Assembly: GCA_009692505.1 (NCBI GenBank) | Contig: SHZC01000018.1 | Span: 1-41,112, forward strand | Direction of reading: 5' to 3' | From: Myxococcales bacterium | GTDB taxonomy: Bacteria; Myxococcota_A; Bradymonadia; UBA7976; UBA1532 | DNA length: 41,112 nt | Shown here: positions 25,120 to 32,339 of the stretch, one piece after another | Layout of the letters: every line of letters begins with the position of its first letter | Numbering within the stretch: position 1 is the first letter of the stretch | Program-made: the position numbers and the translations under genes | The notes under the pieces: model-generated | The model's input: only the letters and a program-made list of their open reading frames with translations | The model's database searches: none | What the model was told of the DNA's origin: nothing

Positions 25120-26460
25120 ATGCTCTCCGCCGACGACTTCGACCTGGACATCGAGAACCTGACGAGCCGCATCAAGCGCGTGCCCGTCGCGTTGAAGTCC
25201 GGCAAGGTGACGAAGGTCGTCGGCATGGTCGTCGAGGCTACGGTGAACGGCGCGAGCGTCGGCGCCTTGTGCGAGATCGTCAGCGACTCCGGGCGAGTCA
25301 TCGCCGCTGAGGTCGTCGGGTTTCGCGACCGGACCGCGCTGCTCATGCCGCTCGGCCCCATCGGCGGCGTGCGCATGGGCTCCTTGGTCCGAGCGCGCAA
25401 GGCCCTCGCCAGCGTGCCCGTCAGCGACGATTTGCTCGGCCGCGTGATTGACGGTCTCGGTCAGCCCCTTGACGGTCGCCCTTTGGTCGTCAGAGGCGAG
25501 GAGCGACCCCTCTACGCCGAGCCGCCCAACCCGATGTCACGCCGCACGATTCGACAGCCGATGTGGCTCGGGATCCGGGCGATTGACACGATGTTGACCT
25601 GTGGCCGCGGCCAGCGGGTCGGGATCATGGCGGGCTCCGGCGTCGGCAAGTCGGTCCTCTTGGGCATGATGGCGCGGAACGCCTCGTCGGACATCAACGT
25701 GATCGCCCTCATCGGCGAGCGCGGTCGCGAGGTCCGGGAGTTCATCGAGAAGGATCTCGGCGAGGCGGGGCTTCGACGATCGGTGGTCATCTGCGCGACG
25801 AGTGACACCGCACCACTGGTCCGCATTCGGGGCGCTTGGCTCGCGACGACCATCGCCGAGTACTTCCGCGCCCAGGGCAATAACGTGCTCATGATGATGG
25901 ACTCGGTGACCCGTTTCGCCATGGCTCAGCGCGAGATCGGCTTGGCGGTCGGCGAGCCCCCGACGACGCGTGGCTATACCCCGAGCGTCTTCGCGCTCCT
26001 GCCGAAGCTCCTCGAGCGGGCCGGGACGTGTGACGGCGAGGGCAGCATCACCGGGCTCTACACCGTGCTCGTCGAGCAGGACGACATCAACGATCCGATC
26101 GGCGACGCGGTCCGCTCCATTGTGGACGGGCACATCGTGCTCAGCCGCGACCTCGCCTCCCGAAATCACTTCCCCGCCATCGACGTCCTCACGAGTGCGA
26201 GCCGGGTGATGACCGACGTGGCCGAGGCCGACCACAAGCAGGCGGCCGGGCAGGTTCGCGAGCTGCTCGCGACCTATCGGAAGGCCGAGGATCTCATCAA
26301 CATCGGCGCGTACCAGAAGGGCGCGAACGCCACGATCGATCGGGCCGTTACGCAGATCGGCAACATCGACAAGCTCCTGCGACAGGCCACCAGCGAGCGG
26401 GCGACGCCCGAGGAGTCGATGCGCCAACTGCAAGCCATCGCTCAGGCTGGGCCCCGATGA
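25120..26460 (+). CDS. fliI: Flagellum-specific ATPase FliI
   Basis: 446 aa from the ATG at 25120, 2 bp after the fliH stop; an in-frame TTG two codons earlier overlaps that stop and is less likely. FliI is the F1-beta-like hexameric ATPase that helps load substrates at the flagellar export gate. Walker A is GSGVGKS (172-178). The Walker B and signature region reads MMMDSVTRFAMAQREIGLAV followed by GEPPTTRGYTPSVFALLPKL. The C-terminal YRKAEDLINIGAYQKGANAT is also typical. It overlaps the next gene by 4 bp (ATGA). Confidence 0.98.
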   Translation: MLSADDFDLDIENLTSRIKRVPVALKSGKVTKVVGMVVEATVNGASVGALCEIVSDSGRVIAAEVVGFRDRTALLMPLGPIGGVRMGSLVRARKALASVPVSDDLLGRVIDGLGQPLDGRPLVVRGEERPLYAEPPNPMSRRTIRQPMWLGIRAIDTMLTCGRGQRVGIMAGSGVGKSVLLGMMARNASSDINVIALIGERGREVREFIEKDLGEAGLRRSVVICATSDTAPLVRIRGAWLATTIAEYFRAQGNNVLMMMDSVTRFAMAQREIGLAVGEPPTTRGYTPSVFALLPKLLERAGTCDGEGSITGLYTVLVEQDDINDPIGDAVRSIVDGHIVLSRDLASRNHFPAIDVLTSASRVMTDVAEADHKQAAGQVRELLATYRKAEDLINIGAYQKGANATIDRAVTQIGNIDKLLRQATSERATPEESMRQLQAIAQAGPR

Positions 26461-27212
26461 GGGTCATACGGCTCGGGCCGCCCTTCTTCGTTGTCTGTCT
26501 CTTCCCGTTCGTCGCAGTGGGCCAGGACGCCGTGGGTCCGTCTCCGGACGTCGCCGACGCAGCCGACCGCTCGTCGACCGACGTCGGGCCTCCGGACGCC
26601 GAGCCCAAAGCTGTGGTCCCTGCGGGCTCAGAGCCGCTCGCGCCGGTGGACTGGCCGTCGATCGACTGGCCGTCGATGGACCGTTTCGATCCGACCCTGC
26701 CCCTCGATGAGGGGACGCGGCTCCGGATTTTCAAGCAGGCGGAGCGGAGGGTCACCGAGGCCAGCCGGGCCCGCGAAGAGTCCCGGCTACGCGAGCAGCG
26801 TGTCTTGAGGCAGAGCGAGGATCTGGAGCTTCGGTTCAAGGCGCTTCGGGCGCTGCAGACTGAGTTTACGAGCGCGCTCGCCGCCGAAGAGGAGAAGCGG
26901 ACGAAGGCCGAGAAGGCCGCCGCGGAGGTGCGTCAGGTCGTGACCTCCAAGCAGGCGGTCGAAGACGAGAAAGAGGTCGAGAAGCGCAAGGAGGCGGTCG
27001 ACAAGCTCAGCCGAGTCTTCGACAAGATGAAGGCCAAGGAGACGGCCAAGGTGGTCCCGGAGATGGACGAGGACCTCGTCGTCGAGGTGCTCAACCGCCT
27101 CAAAGAGAAGCAGGCCGCGAAGATCCTCGCCGAAGTCGAGCCGGCCCTCGCTGCGCGGCTCTCGGAGAAGATCGCGCGCCTCCGAAAGAAGCAGAAGACC
27201 AATCCGAAATGA
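26457..27212 (+). CDS. MotE-like secreted coiled-coil protein in the fliJ position
   Basis: 251 aa. The ATG overlaps the fliI stop (ATGA). Residues 1-22 are a signal peptide (cleavage before QDAV), so the bulk is periplasmic. After an Asp/Pro-rich stretch, a long charged coiled coil runs from about 82 to 200, followed by a MgtE_N/FliG-M-like helical repeat (ETAKVVPEMDEDLVVEVLNR, then KEKQAAKILAEVEPALAARL). That combination is the MotE family, periplasmic chaperones for motor proteins in some bacteria. FliJ, which normally follows FliI, is a cytoplasmic coiled coil without a signal peptide, so this protein cannot simply be FliJ. It is in the operon with fliI and fliK. Confidence 0.78.
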   Translation: MRVIRLGPPFFVVCLFPFVAVGQDAVGPSPDVADAADRSSTDVGPPDAEPKAVVPAGSEPLAPVDWPSIDWPSMDRFDPTLPLDEGTRLRIFKQAERRVTEASRAREESRLREQRVLRQSEDLELRFKALRALQTEFTSALAAEEEKRTKAEKAAAEVRQVVTSKQAVEDEKEVEKRKEAVDKLSRVFDKMKAKETAKVVPEMDEDLVVEVLNRLKEKQAAKILAEVEPALAARLSEKIARLRKKQKTNPK

Positions 27213-27310
27213 CCGGACGCTGATCGCGCTCGGACTCAATTCTTCGCTCAGAGTGTTCACCCAACTGGCCAGCGATGTCATCGACGGCCACGAGACGAAA
27301 GGGGACTCAC

Positions 27311-28735
27311 ATGGATGTGAATCTCGCCCCGAAAGGGGAGCGAGTCGCCGTACGCGGCGTGAAAAGCCGGACCGACATCGGCGATGATCGACGAGAGGCT
27401 GAGACGTTCGGTCGTGAGCTCTCCGAGCAGCGCGACCTTGCGGCTGACCGGGAAGGCCACGAGGACCGCCCCATGGGCCGGCACGACGCGCGGAGGAAGT
27501 CCGACGCTGAAGACAAGCCGAAGCGTGATGAGCCGCGTCGAGCCGAAACGAAGACCGCCACTGAGGCGAAGGACGAGGACCCGCCGACGGCTGAGGACAC
27601 AGCGACCCCAAGGCGCGCGCTCTACTGCTTGCGGCAGACCGAGAGAGATGCCGCGACGCACGCTCGGGACGACGCGAGATCGGAGGAAACCTCTCTGGCC
27701 GGCGCGCTCGGCATCAACGGCCTCATCATGGAGCGCGTCACGCCGGGCGTGGCCCCGACCACCATGGGTCGGCTCGGCGGCGGGTTTGCGAGCGGGGCAG
27801 CCAAGGTCGTCAACGGACTTGTGGCCGAGGTGCCGGGCTCCACGCTTCAAGGGGGGACGGCGACGAAGGCCGGTGACGTCGGCGCGCTGCTCGGTCAGCT
27901 CGACGGTGCCGCCCGCCAGGACACCTTGACGAGCGAGCTCGCGCGGCTCCTCTCGGTCCGGCATGGGGCCCTCCCGAACTTCTCGCTCGACACGGCCGGG
28001 CGGGGCGCGCCGAAGCTCGACTTGCTCACCTTGACGCAGGGGTCGGCCACGGAGCCTACCTCCATCGACGAGCAGGTCGCGCAAACGTCTGCCGCCGCCA
28101 CCTCGTCGACCGCCGTCCTCCCTCCTGAGAACGGTGTCGCAGCCGGGGCCGTAGAGGGCCTCGCAGCGGCGGCGATTGATGCGACCGGGCCGGCACCCTC
28201 GACCAGCCCTGTCTCAGCCGTGGCGGCCCAGCCGGGCGTGTCGACGGTCACACCCGCCATCCCGACAGCGCCCGTCGTCGCCCATGCCCAGTCGGTCCTG
28301 CCGCTCGACGCCTTGGGTGTCACAGAGTCGACGGTGCTGCGTCAGATCACCGACGGTGTGAAGCTCATGAGCGAGGCCGGTCGGCACACCGCCGAGATCC
28401 GGCTGGACCCCGCAGAGCTCGGCAAAGTGGCCGTGCGCCTTGAAATTGAGGGGCAGAGCGTCCGAATGTTCGTCACCACGGAGTTCGCCGGCGTGCGTGA
28501 CCTCATGAGCAGCGGCCTCGAACGCCTGCGCCAGGACCTGTTGGCACAGGGTCTGCACACGACTCATGTTGAGATTCGCCACGATGCCAACGGCTTCGGC
28601 CAGCAACATCAGGGCGGCTCCCAGGACCAATCGAACGATGACGCCATGGTGCTTAACGACGAACCGGCAGCGCCGGGAACGCCGCGAGCGCCTTCACGTC
28701 CCCGCGACGGGTCGCGAATTCACCTGACGGCCTGA
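27311..28735 (+). CDS. fliK: Flagellar hook-length control protein FliK
   Basis: 474 aa from the ATG at 27311, which has AAGGGG 6 nt upstream; an in-frame ATG at 27275 lacks a ribosome-binding site. FliK measures hook length and switches export specificity through FlhB. The N-terminal 340 residues are low-complexity (charged, then Ala/Thr/Pro-rich), as usual. The C-terminal Flg_hook domain (about 343-440) is well conserved: HTAEIRLDPAELGKVAVRLE, then GQSVRMFVTTEFAGVRDLM. A 98-bp gap separates it from the MotE-like gene. A sigma54-like sequence lies inside at 28542-28556. Confidence 0.92.
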   Translation: MDVNLAPKGERVAVRGVKSRTDIGDDRREAETFGRELSEQRDLAADREGHEDRPMGRHDARRKSDAEDKPKRDEPRRAETKTATEAKDEDPPTAEDTATPRRALYCLRQTERDAATHARDDARSEETSLAGALGINGLIMERVTPGVAPTTMGRLGGGFASGAAKVVNGLVAEVPGSTLQGGTATKAGDVGALLGQLDGAARQDTLTSELARLLSVRHGALPNFSLDTAGRGAPKLDLLTLTQGSATEPTSIDEQVAQTSAAATSSTAVLPPENGVAAGAVEGLAAAAIDATGPAPSTSPVSAVAAQPGVSTVTPAIPTAPVVAHAQSVLPLDALGVTESTVLRQITDGVKLMSEAGRHTAEIRLDPAELGKVAVRLEIEGQSVRMFVTTEFAGVRDLMSSGLERLRQDLLAQGLHTTHVEIRHDANGFGQQHQGGSQDQSNDDAMVLNDEPAAPGTPRAPSRPRDGSRIHLTA

Positions 28736-28756
28736 GCCCAAGCGAGAGGTGTATCC

Positions 28757-29431
28757 ATGGCATCAGTCAATGCAGCGAGTTCAATGACCTTCGGCGCGCA
28801 GAACGCCGAGTCTGGTGGTTCGGCCCCGGCGTCTCTGGAGAAGGAGTCGTTCCTCAAGTTGCTCGTCGCCCAGATCAGCAATCAGGATCCGATGAGCCCG
28901 CAAGACAGCGACCAATATATGCAGCAGCTCACGCAGTTCTCCACGCTCGAGCAGCTCATGAACGTCAATCAGGGCATCGAGCAGATCGCCGTCGGTCAGC
29001 TCTCGGCCAACAGCCAGTCGGCCCTGCGATTCGTCGGCAAGGACATCATGGCCGTCGGTGACCAGGTGGCGCTCGACGGCGTCAATCAACCCGAGGTCGA
29101 CTTCCGCGCGAGTGATCCCAACGTGGGCACGGTCACGGCGCGTGTCCACAACTCCGCGGGGGAAGAGGTCTACTCCCAAACCTTGACTGTCGGTCCGGGA
29201 GGGCAGGGGAAGTTCGTCTGGTCGGGCGACGACGCGACGGGCGTCCGGCAGCGCGAAGGCGACTACCACGTCTCGTTTGAGGCCGGCACCGAGGAGGCCC
29301 CCGTCGCGGTCGACACATACGTCAGGGGCCAGGTGACAGGCGTGAGGTTCGACAAGGGATACCCCGAGCTGCTCGTCGGCGACCGCCGGCTCAAGCTCTC
29401 GGATGTGATTGAGGTCCTGGGGAGCGGCTGA
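28757..29431 (+). CDS. flgD: Flagellar hook capping protein FlgD
   Basis: 224 aa. FlgD caps the growing hook during FlgE polymerisation. The N-terminal signature is SFLKLLVAQISNQDPMSPQD followed by QQLTQFSTLEQLMNVNQ (about 30-75). The C-terminal part contains the FlgD Ig-like/tudor region with GKFVWSGDDATG and REGDYHVSFEA. GAGAGGTG precedes the ATG. The next gene starts at the base after its stop. Confidence 0.96.
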   Translation: MASVNAASSMTFGAQNAESGGSAPASLEKESFLKLLVAQISNQDPMSPQDSDQYMQQLTQFSTLEQLMNVNQGIEQIAVGQLSANSQSALRFVGKDIMAVGDQVALDGVNQPEVDFRASDPNVGTVTARVHNSAGEEVYSQTLTVGPGGQGKFVWSGDDATGVRQREGDYHVSFEAGTEEAPVAVDTYVRGQVTGVRFDKGYPELLVGDRRLKLSDVIEVLGSG

Positions 29432-29854
29432 ATGGCTGACCGCTTCAATGTTCTCTTCCCGCGGGTTGCGCCGCGCTCCCTCGTAGACCCAACCGGGGCC
29501 ACACGGGCGGCGGAGTTGGCGCGGGAGAGCATCGGAACCAAGAGCCCCTCGGGGCTGAGCTTCGATGACATTATCAAAGGTGAAGTCGGCGGTGGCCGGG
29601 TTCGGTTCTCGCCGGATGCACAGGAGAAAGTTCGAAAGCTCGGCATCCCAATGGGACCCGTCGAGATGGATTCACTCGCTCGGGGCTTGGAGAAGGCCGC
29701 GCGAAGTGGGGGTCGAGAGTGTCTGCTCATGGGCCGTCAGGCGGCGTTTGTCGCCCACGTCCCGGAACGCGAGATCATCTCGGTCATCGGCCCCGATGAA
29801 CTGAAAGATCATGTCTTTACGCGCATCGACAGCGCTTTGTTGCTCGACGTTTAG
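29432..29854 (+). CDS. Flagellar operon protein, TIGR02530 type
   Basis: 140 aa. It starts directly after the flgD stop and precedes flgE, the normal place of this small family. The recognisable part is the C-terminal half: RFSPDAQEKVRKLGIPMGP, then SLARGLEKAARSGGRECLLM, AAFVAHVPEREIISVIG and a VFTRIDSALLLD end. The biochemical role of the family is not established; conservation between flgD and flgE suggests a hook-assembly accessory. Confidence 0.88.
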   Translation: MADRFNVLFPRVAPRSLVDPTGATRAAELARESIGTKSPSGLSFDDIIKGEVGGGRVRFSPDAQEKVRKLGIPMGPVEMDSLARGLEKAARSGGRECLLMGRQAAFVAHVPEREIISVIGPDELKDHVFTRIDSALLLDV

Positions 29855-29873
29855 CACCGCACGGACGCGGTGC
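29854..29873 (+). promoter_or_regulatory. Hairpin between the TIGR02530-type gene and flgE
   Basis: A perfect 7-bp stem GCACCGC / GCGGTGC with a 6-nt loop starts on the last base of the stop codon and ends 5 nt before the AGGAGG of flgE. No T run follows. It could stabilise the 5' end of a processed flgE mRNA or tune its translation. Confidence 0.5.
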
Positions 29874-29890
29874 CTCCCAGGAGGATCAAC

Positions 29891-31207
29891 ATGGGCAATC
29901 TTTTGGCCTCGTTGTACACGGCCAACTCGGGACTCGGAGCCGCAGGCACCGCAGTCGGTGTCATCGGCAACAACCTCGCAAACATGAACACAACCGGGTT
30001 CAAGGCGTCGCGGGCTCACTTTCAGGATCTGATCAGCCAGTTCGTCGTCGGCACGACCGGGACGAACCAGACCGGCAAGGGCGTGACGCTCGCGCGGATC
30101 GAGGCGCTGTTCACGCAGGGCTCCATCAACCACACGGGTGTCCCCACGGACATGGCCGTAAGCGGCGATGGGTTCTTCGTCGTGAAGGGCACTCAGGGCG
30201 GCGTCACGCAGAACTATTATACGCGGACCGGCTCGTTCCGCTTTGACGATCAGGGGACGCTCGTCAACCAGAGCGGCTTCCGGGTCCAGGGCTTTACGGC
30301 CGACCCGACGGGCGTGCTGGGCGCGACGCTCGGCGATCTCCAAGTGATCAAGAAGAACCTCGATCCTCTGCCGACCAGCAACATCGACCTTCAGGCCAAT
30401 CTGCGCCCGACCGACCCGTTGATTCCGGCGCCCGGCTTCAGCTTGGCGAGTCCGGATACGACCTCGTCGTTCAAGTCCTCGATGGTGCTCTTCGACAGCA
30501 TGGGGACCGGCCATCAGGTGGACGTTTACGGCACTCACACCTCCACGGCACCGGATGTCTGGGACATGAACCTCGTCGCGGACGGCGCGGATCTCGCGGG
30601 CGGCGTCGCCGGAGTGCCTCAGTCGATCGCCCTGGGCCAGCTCTCCTTCGACGGCCAAGGTCGCCTCGTCAACGCGACGACACCCAACCCGGTGGCCGTG
30701 CCCTGGAGTGGAGGCGCCAATCCCGGCGCGATCGCCTTCAACTGGGGTGATCCGACCGCGGCCGGCGGCACGGGTCGCGGGGGCACGACGCAGTGGAACA
30801 CCGTCAGCCAGAGCGCGGCCACGTACATTCACCAAGACGGCTACGGCACCGGCAACCTTGAGACGGTCAGCGTCAACGAGGACGGCATCGTCACGGGTGG
30901 GTTCACCAACGGCCATACGCTGACGCTCGGGCAGGTCGCCTTGGCCAACTTCGAGGACCCGACCGGTCTGAACAGCGTAGGCGGAAACCGCTTCATTGAG
31001 TCGCCCGAGAGCGGTCAGGCCAACGTCGGGACCGCTCAGAGCGGCGGACGTGGCTCGATCAACGGGGGTGCCCTCGAGCAGTCGAACGTGGAGATCAGCG
31101 ACCAGTTCATTGACCTTATCGCTTACCAGAAAGCCTTTCAGGCCAACGCGCGGACGATCACGACCGCCGATGGTCTCCTGCAGGAGGTCTTCCAGCTCAT
31201 CCGCTAA
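29891..31207 (+). CDS. flgE: Flagellar hook protein FlgE
   Basis: 438 aa from the ATG at 29891 with AGGAGG 6 nt upstream; the upstream in-frame GTG lies inside a hairpin. FlgE polymerises into the hook. The N-terminal axial motif (SLYTANSGLGAAGTAVGVIG, then NNLANMNTTGFKASRAHFQD) and the C-terminal motif (EQSNVEISDQFIDLIAYQKA, then FQANARTITTADGLLQEVFQ) are intact, with hook domains D1-D2 between. It is the last gene of the flgB operon; a sigma54 promoter begins 9 bp after its stop. Confidence 0.97.
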   Translation: MGNLLASLYTANSGLGAAGTAVGVIGNNLANMNTTGFKASRAHFQDLISQFVVGTTGTNQTGKGVTLARIEALFTQGSINHTGVPTDMAVSGDGFFVVKGTQGGVTQNYYTRTGSFRFDDQGTLVNQSGFRVQGFTADPTGVLGATLGDLQVIKKNLDPLPTSNIDLQANLRPTDPLIPAPGFSLASPDTTSSFKSSMVLFDSMGTGHQVDVYGTHTSTAPDVWDMNLVADGADLAGGVAGVPQSIALGQLSFDGQGRLVNATTPNPVAVPWSGGANPGAIAFNWGDPTAAGGTGRGGTTQWNTVSQSAATYIHQDGYGTGNLETVSVNEDGIVTGGFTNGHTLTLGQVALANFEDPTGLNSVGGNRFIESPESGQANVGTAQSGGRGSINGGALEQSNVEISDQFIDLIAYQKAFQANARTITTADGLLQEVFQLIR

Positions 31208-31216
31208 GACGGGGGC

Positions 31217-31231
31217 TGGCACGCTGACTGC
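31217..31231 (+). promoter_or_regulatory. Sigma54 promoter downstream of flgE
   Basis: TGGCACG-N4-CTGC with exact spacing; perfect -24 element and one mismatch in -12. The predicted start is near 31243, about 435 nt upstream of fliL, so it makes either a long structured fliL leader or a separate small RNA. Confidence 0.85.
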
Positions 31232-31237
31232 AAGTAG

Positions 31238-31260
31238 CTAAACCCAGGTGAAGTCTAAAC
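31238..31260 (+). repeat. Imperfect 23-bp direct repeat, left copy
   Basis: Matches 31510-31532 at 17 of 23 positions, and all six differences are transitions. The two copies bracket about 250 bp containing the folded element and the AT-richer patch. The last base overlaps the closing stem of the candidate RNA. Confidence 0.5.
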
Positions 31261-31387
31261 CGCCACTCGTCGGCGTCGGCGCGAGCATCGTGGCAAGGCT
31301 GCGGTGTCTCGGCTTTTCGCAGGGACCGTGGGAGGTCGACTGTAAGGTCGGCCGATGAGCTCAGGGATGAGCGGCCACGAGTGGCGG
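31260..31387 (+). ncRNA. Candidate structured RNA (unknown class)
   Basis: A perfect 11-bp inverted repeat closes the element: CCGCCACTCGT (31260-31270) pairs with ACGAGTGGCGG (31377-31387), 106 nt apart. Inside are CTGCG/CGCAG (31299-31303/31318-31322); GGTCGAC/GTCGGCC with one G-U pair (31334-31340/31347-31353, loop TGTAAG); and GCTCA/TGAGC closed by a GGGA (GNRA-type) loop (31359-31363/31368-31372). CATCG/CGATG (31286-31290/31353-31357) could enclose the first two, sharing one base with the second. An A-rich linker and AAAGGAGG follow. A sigma54 promoter would start transcription about 17 nt upstream. I compared it by eye with c-di-GMP, TPP, cobalamin, SAH and glycine riboswitches and saw no match. 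It may be a riboswitch-like leader or a small RNA; only the pairing is directly seen. Confidence 0.5.
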
Positions 31388-31412
31388 GAACTCAGAACAA
31401 AACGAAAGGAGG

Positions 31413-31509
31413 TTGCGCGACACCCAACACAGCATGTTCGTGTATGACATACCCATTGTGAGTATACATCGGGGTCTGACCCATCCTGATGCTTGAAGCG
31501 AGTACTAGA
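31413..31509. other. AT-richer patch with REP-like palindromes, possible mobile-element remnant
   Basis: This stretch is clearly less GC-rich than its surroundings and contains GTATG-A-CATAC (31442-31452), GTATAC, and GGGTC-T-GACCC (31472-31482). Palindromes of the GGGGTCTGACCC kind are common at REP-like elements mobilised by RAYT transposases in proteobacteria; that link is from memory. No transposase is visible. Confidence 0.35.
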
Positions 31510-31532
31510 CTAGACCCAAATGAAGCCTGGAC
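31510..31532 (+). repeat. Imperfect 23-bp direct repeat, right copy
   Basis: Partner of 31238-31260 (17 of 23 identical, transitions only). It runs into the terminator-like hairpin that begins at 31531. Confidence 0.5.
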
Positions 31533-31561
31533 GCCCGACGCATTGACCCTGCGCCGGGCGT
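31531..31561 (+). terminator. Terminator-like hairpin upstream of fliL
   Basis: ACGCCCG pairs with CGGGCGT (7 bp), then after one mismatch CGCA pairs with TGCG around a 7-nt loop. The following TTCGTATTTAA is only moderately T-rich. It could end the small RNA or act as an attenuator before fliL. Confidence 0.45.
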
Positions 31562-31633
31562 TCGTATTTAAGTGGAGGCCCATGATCGGGCCCGTCTAAA
31601 CGACCGTTTCTTTGCTGCGACGCCCCGCTCAGG

Positions 31634-31647
31634 GTAGGCTCGCCTAC
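31634..31647. promoter_or_regulatory. Palindrome before fliL, possible operator
   Basis: GTAGGC-TC-GCCTAC is a perfect 14-bp palindrome 30 bp before the fliL start. It could be an operator or a small hairpin in the leader; nothing visible distinguishes the two. Confidence 0.35.
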
Positions 31648-31677
31648 AGAGGCGTCCAAGGATCGGACTAAATCAAA

Positions 31678-32286
31678 ATGGCAGACAAGCGTGATGTGAA
31701 AAAGGACGACGAGGACGCCGAAAACGCGCCCGTGAAGTCCGGCCCCAGCAAGATGCCGATGGTACTTGCTATCGTGAACACCTTGGCCCTCGGCGGTCTC
31801 GCGGCCTTTGTGGTCCTGTCTAGGCCGGCCAGCGACGACGTCAAAGACAAGAAGGTGCCAGGCGCTGTCGCCGTCGAGGCCACGCACGCCACCGAGCACG
31901 GCGACGAGGATCATGCCGGCGAGCACGGCGGGGCCCACGGCGCAGCGGACGAGGCCGCGCACGACGACCACGCCGAGCCTTCCACCATCGTGGGTCTCGG
32001 CGTCTTCATCATCAACCTCAAGGACCCCTCGGGCGACCGCTACCTGAAAGCCAAGATTGGCGTGGAGGTCCTCGGCGAAGGGGACATCAAAAAGGTCGTC
32101 GAGGAGCGAACCGCCAAGGTGCGCTACGAGGTCAACATGATCCTCTCGAACCTCAAGGTCGCCGACGTGTCTGGCCCACAGAACATGGAAGCCCTCCGTA
32201 AGGTCATCTTGGTGAGGGCCAAGAAGGCGCTGGCCCCGGAGATCAAGGTCATCGGGGTTTGGCCGGAGGAGTGGGTGATCCAGTGA
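31678..32286 (+). CDS. fliL: Flagellar basal-body associated protein FliL
   Basis: 202 aa. FliL is a single-pass inner-membrane protein that rings the stator and supports torque. A cytoplasmic charged N-terminus (1-24), one membrane helix (about 27-47: MVLAIVNTLALGGLAAFVVL) and a periplasmic SPFH-like domain (about 100-202: GLGVFIINLKDPSGDRYLKA, then a VNMILSNLK helix) are visible. The linker between them (about 65-100) is unusual: seven His mixed with many Asp and Glu. The ATG at 31678 has only a weak ribosome-binding site. It heads the fliL-fliM-fliN group. Confidence 0.95.
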   Translation: MADKRDVKKDDEDAENAPVKSGPSKMPMVLAIVNTLALGGLAAFVVLSRPASDDVKDKKVPGAVAVEATHATEHGDEDHAGEHGGAHGAADEAAHDDHAEPSTIVGLGVFIINLKDPSGDRYLKAKIGVEVLGEGDIKKVVEERTAKVRYEVNMILSNLKVADVSGPQNMEALRKVILVRAKKALAPEIKVIGVWPEEWVIQ

Positions 32287-32339
32287 GGGCACGCACCGCA
32301 CGGCTAGCGCCGCGCCCGCTTGCCTGCTAAATCACGCTC

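Larger units (their letters stand above)
31208..31677. other. 470-bp non-coding gap between flgE and fliL
   Basis: I see no convincing gene here. In order it holds a sigma54 promoter, a 23-bp imperfect repeat, a folded element closed by an 11-bp inverted repeat, an unused AAAGGAGG, an AT-richer patch with palindromes, the second copy of the 23-bp repeat, a terminator-like hairpin, and a palindrome before fliL. The fragment at 31434-31496 would encode 20 residues but has no ribosome-binding site at a usable distance. Confidence 0.7.

Noticed and set aside
31260-31387. Retron msr-msd RNA as an explanation of the inverted repeat
   Set aside because: No reverse transcriptase gene lies nearby, and the flanking genes are ordinary flagellar genes.
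31434-31496. 20-codon plus-strand reading frame after the AAAGGAGG in the gap
   Set aside because: The ATG is 21 nt from the ribosome-binding site and the peptide shows nothing recognisable.
31392-31583. 63-codon minus-strand open frame in the flgE-fliL gap
   Set aside because: No ribosome-binding site, no recognisable similarity, and it crosses the AT-richer patch and a hairpin.
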